Shown here in pieces: positions 15,464 through 21,999 of a stretch of DNA of 23,247 nucleotides. The stretch lies in the NCBI GenBank assembly GCA_020721745.1, contig DYMC01000010.1:1-23247 (forward strand), given 5' to 3'. Positions within the stretch are counted from its first letter, which is position 1. Each line of letters begins with the position of its first letter. This DNA comes from Lentisphaera sp. (lineage in GTDB: Bacteria > Verrucomicrobiota > Lentisphaeria > Victivallales > GWF2-50-93). A model generated the notes under the pieces. The model did not search any database and was not told the DNA's origin. It was given only the letters and a program-made list of their open reading frames with translations. The position numbers and the translations under genes were made by a program.

Positions 15464-16023
15464 TGCTTCTCAAGCTCTTTCCTTATAAATTCCTTCTGGG
15501 CCGCGTCGTCCCCCAGACTCCTGCGCAGAACCTTCTCGGAAACAGAAACGACCATCTCAACCGCCTGGGCTTTTATCTCGGACATGGTCCGCTGGCGCTC
15601 GCGCTCTATCTCGTCCTTGACGGCGGCGATGGTCTTCTCCGCGTCCTGTCCGGCCTTCTCCATTATTGCCTTGGCCGCCGCTTCGGCATTAGCACGGGTC
15701 TCGTCCATCAATTTTTTCGCGTTGCCCTCCGCCTCGCGCATCATCTCCTGCTGACGCCGGGAAATTCCCTCGAGCTCCTCCTTTGTCCTCCTCGCATTGT
15801 CAACAGCGTCCTTCAAGGTCTGCTCGCGCTTCCTCACAGCCTCCATCATGGGGCGCCACGCGTATCTGCTGAGGATGAAGAAAAGCAGTCCGAAGACCAC
15901 CCAGGTCCATACCGTCAGCCCGGGATCCATCGAGAACAGGCCGCCGCCGGGGGAAGCCCCTCCGTGGGGGCTTTCTACAGCCGTTGTCGCGCTGTGCCCC
16001 GGATTATTGATGTTTTCATCCAT
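15460..16023 (-). CDS. atpF: ATP synthase b subunit
   Basis: A 187-aa peripheral stalk protein. A Gly/Pro-rich N-terminal stretch of about 30 residues precedes one membrane helix (LTVWTWVVFGLLFFILSRYAW, about 36-56). A long charged coiled-coil follows to the end, with heptad-like Ala/Glu/Lys repeats (RREQTLKDAVDNARRTKEELE style). The FxxxxRYAWRPMMEAVRKRE segment is the usual b-subunit tether. Only one b gene is present, so a homodimer is expected. The N-terminal extension before the helix is longer than in E. coli (about 5 residues). Confidence 0.95.
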   Translation of the reverse strand: MDENINNPGHSATTAVESPHGGASPGGGLFSMDPGLTVWTWVVFGLLFFILSRYAWRPMMEAVRKREQTLKDAVDNARRTKEELEGISRRQQEMMREAEGNAKKLMDETRANAEAAAKAIMEKAGQDAEKTIAAVKDEIERERQRTMSEIKAQAVEMVVSVSEKVLRRSLGDDAAQKEFIRKELEKQ

Positions 16024-16039
16024 ATTTATGAATGTCTTA

Positions 16040-16258
16040 TTACTTCATCAGAACTATTAGCAGACATATGACCGCCGCGAAAAATGCCACGCCTTCTATC
16101 AGAGCCGAAGCAAGTATCATCAGTGTTCTGATTTCGTTCTTCATCTCGGGTTGCCTTGCAATCGCTTCCTGCGCCTTGCCTCCGATAAATCCGATTCCAA
16201 TCGCCGCCCCCAGGCATATCATGCCCAGGCCAACCGCCGTCAATCCGTAATGCCCCAT
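16040..16258 (-). CDS. atpE: ATP synthase c subunit (proton type)
   Basis: A 72-aa hairpin of two membrane helices joined by the polar loop EAIARQPEMK. The ion-binding carboxylate is Glu55 in helix 2 (SALIEGVAFFAAVI). The residue after Glu is Gly, not Ser, and the helix-1 position equivalent to Gln32 of the Ilyobacter tartaricus Na+ ring is Ile22, so H+ rather than Na+ coupling is predicted. The IEGVAFF form is seen in Bacteroidetes and PVC-type c subunits. A strong GGGAGAGG lies 3-8 nt before the ATG. It sits between atpB and atpF. Confidence 0.96.
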   Translation of the reverse strand: MGHYGLTAVGLGMICLGAAIGIGFIGGKAQEAIARQPEMKNEIRTLMILASALIEGVAFFAAVICLLIVLMK

Positions 16259-16312
16259 GACCCTCTCCCTTTTTTAAAGTTACATTTTGATATTGCTAAT
16301 CTATAAATCAAG

Positions 16313-17179
16313 CTAATGACTTGACCCCGCAGCCCCTATGAAAATGACTGAAAGAAGCGTGAACACGAACGCCTGTATCACGACCACGAGGATCTCGAGC
16401 ATGCTTATGAAAAGCGCCATCGGGACCGAGAGCAGAGCCGCGAGGGGGTGGACTATGAATATCAGGGCGATGAGGGACACCATGACGAAATGCCCGGCGA
16501 GCATGTTCGCGAAGAGCCTGACCGCCAGGACAAATCCCTTGATGAACATTCCGGCCGTCTCTATCAGAACTATGAAAAAGGCTATCGGCTTCGGAATCCC
16601 ATGCGGCGCCATGTTCGTAAAGAATCCGACCGGACCAAGATGGACCACTCCATTCCCGATGATGCAGAAGAAGCTTATGCCCGCAAGCCCCAGCGTGACG
16701 TTTATGTTCCCGGTGGCCGTTGAAAACAATGGTATCATCCCGATGAAGTTCGCCGTCAGTATGAAAAGGAACAGCGTCGTGAAGAACCCCATCCATTGGC
16801 ACCCCTGCTTCTCGCCCATTATCGGATATACGACGCTGTCGCGGATAAACAACACCACCGGCTCGATGAAGGCTCCGACACCGTTGGGAATGACTCCGGC
16901 ATTTGAAAACGCGGCGAGTGACAAGGTCGCGACAATGCCGGCACTTATCAGAAGCATGAGGACATGCCGGGTGAAGCGGATTTTCAGCCCGAATACGTCC
17001 ATGTCGCGGAGCTCGACGGAGGGGACAAACGGCAGAGGCGCCCACGACTGGCCGTCGGAGACATGGTGGAGCAATGTCCCGCCAATGTCCTCGCCGGCCC
17101 CAGCCTGCGCCATGCAGACGAACAGAGCTAATAGTAGTAGTATTGAGGTAATTGTAAAATTCTTTTCGCGGGCATGCAA
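16313..17179 (-). CDS. atpB: ATP synthase a subunit
   Basis: A 288-aa Fo stator subunit when begun at the TTG at 17179. That start gives a clean signal peptide (HAREKNF, hydrophobic core, VCMAQA) and has GGAGG 7 nt upstream. The essential arginine is in AVRLFANMLAGH (Arg221), and Gln269 in VIQAFVFTLLSVIF matches the usual helix-5 partner. GMIPLFSTATGNINVTLGLA is the conserved helix-3/4 block. The frame stays open to ATGs at 17287 and 17380, but the extra residues would be encoded by repeat sequence and add nothing recognisable. The start is therefore the least certain point. It is the first gene of the operon; no atpI is seen upstream. Confidence 0.92.
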   Translation of the reverse strand: MHAREKNFTITSILLLLALFVCMAQAGAGEDIGGTLLHHVSDGQSWAPLPFVPSVELRDMDVFGLKIRFTRHVLMLLISAGIVATLSLAAFSNAGVIPNGVGAFIEPVVLFIRDSVVYPIMGEKQGCQWMGFFTTLFLFILTANFIGMIPLFSTATGNINVTLGLAGISFFCIIGNGVVHLGPVGFFTNMAPHGIPKPIAFFIVLIETAGMFIKGFVLAVRLFANMLAGHFVMVSLIALIFIVHPLAALLSVPMALFISMLEILVVVIQAFVFTLLSVIFIGAAGSSH

Positions 17180-17266
17180 GCATGCCCCTCCACGCCGATT
17201 TTTGAGAAAAATCGGCGTAAAATTGAAGGGACGCGCTTGCGCGTCCGGAGTTTTGCAATTGGCTCG
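17170..17266. repeat. Composite hairpin element at the atpB start
   Basis: Three palindromes lie in tandem. GGGCATGCAAGCATGCCC (17170-17187) overlaps the predicted atpB start codon. A perfect 12-bp stem, ACGCCGATTTTT with a GAG loop, covers 17192-17218. GGACGCGC-TT-GCGCGTCC covers 17229-17246. The outer end TTTTGCAATTGGCTCG (17251-17266) is identical to the end of the MITE-like elements at 11694 and 19972, so a related element landed in the operon leader. Confidence 0.7.
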
Positions 17267-17431
17267 TATTGTATGTCTTGCTTTCATTTTAGCAGTCCAC
17301 CCCCGCCCGCTTCGAGAAAAAAGCAGTCGTCTATCGGGAAAAGCAGGGGGAATCAGGACGATCGGGGTCTTAACATGCACACCACAACTGGATTTTCAAG
17401 TGCGGATCGAAAATTTATTTGATGAATCCGC

Positions 17432-17830
17432 TCAGACGCGAAGAACCTTGGCGATCCCGACGCTGGAGACTATCTTCACGCCACAAAGCTCAAGACCGTA
17501 GTATTGCCCGAAATGTCTTTTGTCGCTTGTCCACAGCAAAGCGCAGTCCCCGGCCTTTGCGGACGAGATTATCGGCAGATCGTCCTCGTTCAAATCGCAT
17601 CGGACGCTCGGGCTGATCGCCCTGATTATCAGCAGTTGCGAAGACAGCGAAAGAAGTCCGCTCAGATTCCGGGGACGTTTCAGACTTAGATTCCTCTCGG
17701 CCTCTTCAAAGGCATATTGGGATGTCACCGCTTCACGCCCCTTCTTCAAAAGGATGTCCAGGACAGCTCTTGTCGCACTGTCCCGGTCCGCAGCCGAGAA
17801 GAGTATGTTCGCGTCAAGAAATATCCTCAT
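17432..17830 (-). CDS. PIN-domain ribonuclease toxin (VapC-like)
   Basis: A 132-aa PIN-domain protein, starting at the ATG at 17830 (MRIFLDANILFS). The reading frame stays open upstream, but that part belongs to the antitoxin gene in another frame. Acidic residues expected to bind metal are present: Asp6, Glu42 or Glu43, Asp84 in EDDLPIISSA and Asp103 in LLWTSDKRHFG. The TSDKRHFG block is typical of this toxin type. These enzymes cleave RNA, often a specific tRNA or rRNA. It overlaps the antitoxin stop in ATGA, the usual type II toxin-antitoxin arrangement. The toxin is intact although the antitoxin frame is broken. Confidence 0.85.
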   Translation of the reverse strand: MRIFLDANILFSAADRDSATRAVLDILLKKGREAVTSQYAFEEAERNLSLKRPRNLSGLLSLSSQLLIIRAISPSVRCDLNEDDLPIISSAKAGDCALLWTSDKRHFGQYYGLELCGVKIVSSVGIAKVLRV

Positions 17831-18065
17831 TTGCTCCTGCCTCTTCTGGCGAGGTGCTTCCCAAGGCTCCGTTCCTCCTCGTCGAACTCCTTGATCCTCT
17901 CGTCGGAGTAGATTTCCACTGGGAGAAAGGTTCCAGGAACTATGGAAACCCCCTCTCCGTCTCCTCCATGAAAACCATCCCGCCCTTCTCAAGCCCAAGC
18001 CTTCTCCTCGCCTTCAGCGGAATGGTCAGAGTGCCCCTCGAGTTCATGGCAAGTATGGTGCTCAT
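17827..18065 (-). pseudogene. AbrB/SpoVT-type antitoxin, frameshifted
   Basis: The start at 18065 has AGGAGG 5 nt upstream and encodes MSTILAMNSRGTLTIPLKAR, then RRLGLEKGG and MVFMEE. This is the swapped-hairpin AbrB domain typical of VapB-type antitoxins. The frame then hits TAG soon after the five-base C run at 17949-17953 (plus strand). Reading on in the neighbouring frame gives VSIVPGTFLPVEIYSD, DERIKEFDEEERSLG and a stop overlapping the toxin start, the expected toxin-binding tail. One missing base explains the break; 239 nt is one short of a multiple of 3. It could be a real mutation or a sequence error. Corrected length would be about 79 aa. Confidence 0.7.
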
Positions 18066-18153
18066 CTCATCCTCCTTTATGATTTTCTGAAATTCACATT
18101 ATCATCCATTCTGACAAATGTAAGCGGCGACCGTCCGAAGAGCCAAGACGAGA

Positions 18154-18182
18154 TTTTCATTTCAGGGCATACGCGGTATAGT
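18154..18182 (+). promoter_or_regulatory. Possible sigma-70 promoter for the MscS gene
   Basis: TTTTCA at 18154-18159 and TATAGT at 18177-18182 are separated by 17 bp. The -10 box ends 17 bp before the MscS start codon, implying a very short leader. The -35 match is only fair. Confidence 0.35.
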
Positions 18183-18199
18183 ATGGAAAAAAGTGGCTC

Positions 18200-18727
18200 A
18201 TGGAAGAAATCTTCACATCATATGCAGAGAGATTTTCGGGCAGGCTTGTCGAATACGCGCCGAGGATGACTACCGCGGTCGCCGTCCTGGTGTTCACGCT
18301 CCTGGTGTCAATGGCCATCAGAAGGATCATTCTGGCCGTCGCGGCCAGGCACAAGCTCTCCGGACAGAAGATGGAGGTGTCCAAGCTCATCGCGAGCGCC
18401 GCAAACTCCGCTGTAGTAGTCCTCGGAATAATCAGCTCGCTTGGCACCCTCGGGATCAATATTTCCGCTTTGATAGCCGGCCTCGGCCTCTCCGGCTTCG
18501 CGCTCGGCTTCGCCCTTAGAGACGCCCTCTCGAACCTCCTCTCCGGCGTGCTGATAATACTATACCAGCCGTTCAAGGTGGGGGACAGGATCGTCGTCGC
18601 GGGCTTCGAGGGGGATGTCTCCGAGATCAATCTCCGCTACACCGTTCTCCGTTCGGACGGGAACAAATTTCTCATCCCGAACGCGAACATATTCAGCAAC
18701 ACCGTGACCGTGAAGGGAAGGAACTAG
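18200..18727 (+). CDS. Minimal MscS-family mechanosensitive channel
   Basis: A 175-aa membrane protein. It has two N-terminal hydrophobic segments, then the MscS pore helix LIAGLGLSGFALGFALRDALSN (about 92-113), rich in Gly and Ala as in TM3. The beta domain follows: IILYQPFKVGDRIVVAGFEGDVSEINLRYT with FLIPNANIFSNTV. It ends at once after that domain, so the C-terminal alpha/beta cage of E. coli MscS (286 aa) is missing. Short homologues of this size are known. Such channels open under membrane tension to release osmolytes. It stands alone on the plus strand with a possible promoter at 18154-18182 and no strong ribosome-binding site. Gating in the absence of the cage is not predictable. Confidence 0.88.
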   Translation: MEEIFTSYAERFSGRLVEYAPRMTTAVAVLVFTLLVSMAIRRIILAVAARHKLSGQKMEVSKLIASAANSAVVVLGIISSLGTLGINISALIAGLGLSGFALGFALRDALSNLLSGVLIILYQPFKVGDRIVVAGFEGDVSEINLRYTVLRSDGNKFLIPNANIFSNTVTVKGRN

Positions 18728-18765
18728 CCGCAATCGGCTTCCACGAATACAACGGAGAAAATAGC

Positions 18766-19735
18766 ATGAAGAAAACAGCAATGATCTTCCTGGTGTCAGT
18801 CCTGCCTCTCGTGGCCAGCGCACAAAAAGCCAGCTTCGCGGAACTCTCCAAGGCGGAGCAGATATACGGCGGGGCCATCGCCAGCGCAGACCTCAAGGGC
18901 AAAGTCGTATTCCTCGAATACTGGGGTGTCAACTGCCCCCCCGTGCAGGGCGAGCTTCCCGCATCTCGTTGATGCCCAGAAGGAGTTTGCCAAGACCGGC
19001 AGATTCACAGTCATCGCCTCGCATGTCCAGGACGGACCCGACAAGGCGAGGGACTTCTGCAAGGAGAACAAGGTCAACTTCCCGGTCTTCCAGCAGTTCC
19101 GGGAGCCAGCCGCCCCTTGCGGGAACGGAATCCCGTCGGCATTCATCATAGACCACACGGGAAAGGTCGTCGAGAAGGGACATCCTACAGAACTTCTCAA
19201 GAAGATCGGGGACTATGTGAAAAAGGCTCCGACGAAGTATTTCATGATATCAAGCACCGAAGTCAAGCTTTGGGCCTCCCAGGCGAAAACCCTCGCTCCG
19301 AACAAGCCCGTCCTCCAGATACTGAACCAACTCAAGCTGGCAGCAGCAAAAGATGATGAAAAGGGCAAGGAGGCCAAGGCCATCGCCGAGGAGATTGAAT
19401 CATACGTCAAGGACAACGCTGCGAAAATCGCAAAGTCCGCCGAGACAGCCCCTGCACAATCCTTCCTCGACCTCCAGGACTTCCTCCTCCTTGTCAAGGG
19501 CATGGAGCAGGAGGCCGAGATGAAAGCCCTCTCCGACAAGCTCAACTCCGACCCGGAGCTGGCGAAATTCATTCCGGCCGTGAAGGAGCTCCGACAGATC
19601 AGGCGCAAGATAGAGGACAAGCCCACCAAGGCGCTCGACAAGCAGCTCGCGGCGGCATTGAAGAAGGTCGAGAAGTTCAAGGACAGCAAGTCCGCGATAG
19701 TCGCGGCGGAGGCGGAATCGCTGGGAAGGGAATGA
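18766..19735 (+). pseudogene. Secreted thioredoxin/TlpA-like protein with coiled C-terminal extension, frameshifted in the active site
   Basis: The first part (from 18766) has a signal peptide (MKKTAMIFLVSVLPLVASA) and runs to EYWGVNCPP, then stops at 18972. The rest continues in another frame as CRASFPHLVDAQKEF to 19735. Joining at the C7 run 18936-18942, with one C removed, gives WGVNCPPC, a redox CxxC active site (Cys57, Cys60). GIPSAFIIDHTGKVV then supplies the cis-proline loop. After the thioredoxin fold (about 25-160) come about 165 residues rich in Lys, Glu and Ala, probably helical. Domains of this kind reduce or isomerise disulfides outside the cytoplasm. The break may be a mutation, a sequence error or a slippage site. 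GGAGA precedes the ATG. Confidence 0.8.
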
Positions 19736-19758
19736 CTGCCCCCCGTCCGCCCGGGCCG

Positions 19759-19874
19759 TAAATATTAACTGAAGACGTGAGCCCGCCATAGGGGCGGACA
19801 AGCCCGCCGGCACCTGCGGTGGGGCGGACAAGCTTCGCAACGTCTCAAGAATGACGTGGTTCAGTGAATATTTA
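19759..19874. repeat. Inverted-repeat element, 116 bp
   Basis: Ends are TAAATATTAACTGAAGACGT (19759-19778) and ACGTGGTTCAGTGAATATTTA (19854-19874), which pair with few mismatches. Inside, GGGGCGGACAAGC occurs twice in direct orientation (19791 and 19821), with GC-rich linkers. No coding sequence is visible. It has the shape of a small non-autonomous element or a large RNA hairpin after the thioredoxin-like gene. With the next repeat it accounts for most of the gene-free 19736-20100 spacer. Confidence 0.55.
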
Positions 19875-19971
19875 TATGCGTGGCAGATAATTTCATTCCT
19901 GCTTTCTGCAGGAGGCATCCGCATGCGTTTCCCATTCGCTTATCCTTCTTCGCGGGCTAGATTATCGGCGG

Positions 19972-20074
19972 GAGCCAATTTCAAAATTGCCCACGGAACG
20001 CTGGTCTTATGACCGGCTTGAGAGCCAGCCATAAGGCTGGCGATCCTCCAGAAGGCAATTTTGCAATTGGCTCG
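19972..20074. repeat. MITE-like inverted-repeat element, copy C
   Basis: Ends are GAGCCAATTTCAAAATTGCC (19972-19991) and GGCAATTTTGCAATTGGCTC (20054-20073), inverted copies differing at one base. The interior, read on the minus strand, matches the plus strand of 11694-11806 (GGATCGCCAGCC-TATGGCTGGCTCT), so it is the same element inserted in the opposite direction. It ends about 27 bp before the glycosyltransferase start and could affect its leader. Confidence 0.8.
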
Positions 20075-20100
20075 GTGGGACTAAAAGGAGATTGTTTATC

Positions 20101-21999
20101 TTGACGACTGGTCCGATTTTCACGAAGAGCCTCGTTCAGAGGCCGAGGCTCGATTGGTTCTCGGCCGCGCTGCTGCTGATATTCCTTGCCGCGCTGGCTC
20201 TGAGAGTTGCAGTAAGCATCGAGCTTTTCCACAACGACGTGCAGGTCTCGCGTCCTTCCGGAGGGACCGACATGGCGACCTACGTCGAGCTCTCCCGCAA
20301 GATCGCCGACGGGAGCTTCAGCGGTCCGTTCTACTACCAGCCGTTCTACTATGCCGCTTTCCTTCCGGCGATAATATTCGTGTTCGGCAAGGGGGTTCTG
20401 CCGGTCCTGCTCGTGCAGTCCTTCATCTCCGCGCTGACGGTTCTTTTCGCCGCGCTGTCCGCCGCCATGCTTGGTGGAAGGAGGGCCGGACTCATCACTG
20501 CTGTTCTCGCCGCGTTCTCGTCATGCCTATGCCTCTACGTGCCCTATCATCTGATAGAGACCATGCAGGCATTCTGGATAGTGCTGATCGCGTATGTCTC
20601 CATCCTAGCGTCGAGGCGGGGGGACTGGCGGCTATGGGGCGTCTGCGGGCTCATCGTGTCGTTCTCGATACTGAGCCGGGGCAACGTATGGTTTCTCGTG
20701 CCCGGTATCGCGCTGGCATCATTTCTGGGCGGCAGGCGCGGGGGGCGGCCAATCCTTTTTCCCCTGCTCTTTCTCGCAATGGTCGTTCTTCCGCAGCTTC
20801 CGTTTTCCTACTGGAATCATATCAGGACAGGGAAGCTGTCTGGGCCTTCCACCGCGGCCGGAGCCGTCCTGGGGCTTGGGAACACGCCGGAGGCTCCCCC
20901 CGGCGGACGGAACCCGGGGCTGGGGCCGGGTCCGATGGAGTATCCGGAGACATATCTGGACTGGTCCGGGGAACAGAACGGCACAGGCATTGTTGAAAGG
21001 ATACGCAAATGGGCGTTTTCCGAGCCGCTGGCCTTTTTGGAACTTCAGTTCAGGAAGGCTCTTCTCTTCTGGGACCACCGCGAGATACCGAACAACATCG
21101 CATTCGAGCACAACGGGATGAAAAGCCTGGTCTGGCGCTTTCTCTGCTTCGTCCCCACGTCGGTTCTGCTCTGCGGCTTCGTGGCCTGGGCGGTCTCCAC
21201 TTTTTTGAAATTCGCCGAAAAATTCCGTCCGCGGAAACTTGCAGCACCAACCGCACAGATGTTTTCGCCCACTCTCCTCTGCGCCTGCTGCGTCCTGGCC
21301 TACTGGCTTGCAACGGCGGCCTTCTACAACCTGGCCAGATTCAGGAATCCATCCCTTCCGCTGCTTGCGATTTTCGCAGGGATATTCGCTGCCGACGCGC
21401 TCAGGACTCTCCGATCCGGGGATGAAAGCAGGGCACGAAGGATCAGGATTGCAGTCCTCTCCATGGTCTTCGCCGTCTTCGTGGTATTCTTCTCGTTCGA
21501 TGCCTACAGGTATTACGAGCCGTGGATCATGAAGGTGGCGCGCCCGCACGGGACGCGTGTGGAGCTCTCCGGCGGCAGGACGCTGATTCTGGACAACGGT
21601 CCCTTCACCTTTGGCGGCTGGGAGATGCTGGAGCTGAAGGAGGGCATGCGGATAGAGAAGATATTCGACATTGGCGGACTCGGCCATGGCAGAACCGCGA
21701 AATTCGCGCTGGACCTCTTCTTCCTGGTCCCCGGAGAGATGATCTTCGACATGAACGGAAAGGAATGCAGTGTCTCGGCGGAAAACGGAGGCCAGCTCAA
21801 GAAAATACTGGAGCTCGGAGAGCTCGACAGGCCTGTCGCGGCAATCACTGTGAAGCGCCTGGACTGCCAGCCATTCGTGCTCCTCGACAGGCAGAGGAAC
21901 TACCGCCGGACGCTGCTGGACGGCAAACCCGCCGGCGGCGAGCTCGTCTCAAGCTTGAATCTTTTCGACAAGCACGATGGGAAGACCAAGGGACCATGA
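20101..21999 (+). CDS. Polytopic membrane glycosyltransferase, GT39/PMT-like
   Basis: A 632-aa protein with about eleven hydrophobic segments in its first 460 residues and a hydrophilic C-terminal part of about 170. After the first membrane helix comes the acidic loop GGTDMATYVELSRKIADG (54-71), then FYYQPFYYAAFLP, the GT39-like arrangement of acidic motif and aromatic/Pro motif. The C-terminal part is probably an extracytoplasmic beta-rich domain. Two TTG starts compete: the one at 20101 is 10 nt from GGAG, whereas the one at 20092 is only 1 nt away. No ATG fits. It overlaps the GT4 gene by ATGA. Substrate unknown; probably acts with that gene in making a surface glycan. Confidence 0.75.
   Translation: MTTGPIFTKSLVQRPRLDWFSAALLLIFLAALALRVAVSIELFHNDVQVSRPSGGTDMATYVELSRKIADGSFSGPFYYQPFYYAAFLPAIIFVFGKGVLPVLLVQSFISALTVLFAALSAAMLGGRRAGLITAVLAAFSSCLCLYVPYHLIETMQAFWIVLIAYVSILASRRGDWRLWGVCGLIVSFSILSRGNVWFLVPGIALASFLGGRRGGRPILFPLLFLAMVVLPQLPFSYWNHIRTGKLSGPSTAAGAVLGLGNTPEAPPGGRNPGLGPGPMEYPETYLDWSGEQNGTGIVERIRKWAFSEPLAFLELQFRKALLFWDHREIPNNIAFEHNGMKSLVWRFLCFVPTSVLLCGFVAWAVSTFLKFAEKFRPRKLAAPTAQMFSPTLLCACCVLAYWLATAAFYNLARFRNPSLPLLAIFAGIFAADALRTLRSGDESRARRIRIAVLSMVFAVFVVFFSFDAYRYYEPWIMKVARPHGTRVELSGGRTLILDNGPFTFGGWEMLELKEGMRIEKIFDIGGLGHGRTAKFALDLFFLVPGEMIFDMNGKECSVSAENGGQLKKILELGELDRPVAAITVKRLDCQPFVLLDRQRNYRRTLLDGKPAGGELVSSLNLFDKHDGKTKGP

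Noticed and set aside
16308..17258. 316-codon minus-strand frame overlapping atpB
   Set aside because: Shifted-frame shadow of atpB; the atpB frame holds all conserved residues.
17831..17998. N-terminal extension of the PIN protein (Arg/Trp-rich)
   Set aside because: This is the antitoxin gene read in the wrong frame.
21522..21995. Open frame extending the GT4 gene 158 codons upstream
   Set aside because: It overlaps the 3' end of the preceding glycosyltransferase in another frame, has no family features, and the coupled ATG at 21996 gives a normal GT4 N-terminus.
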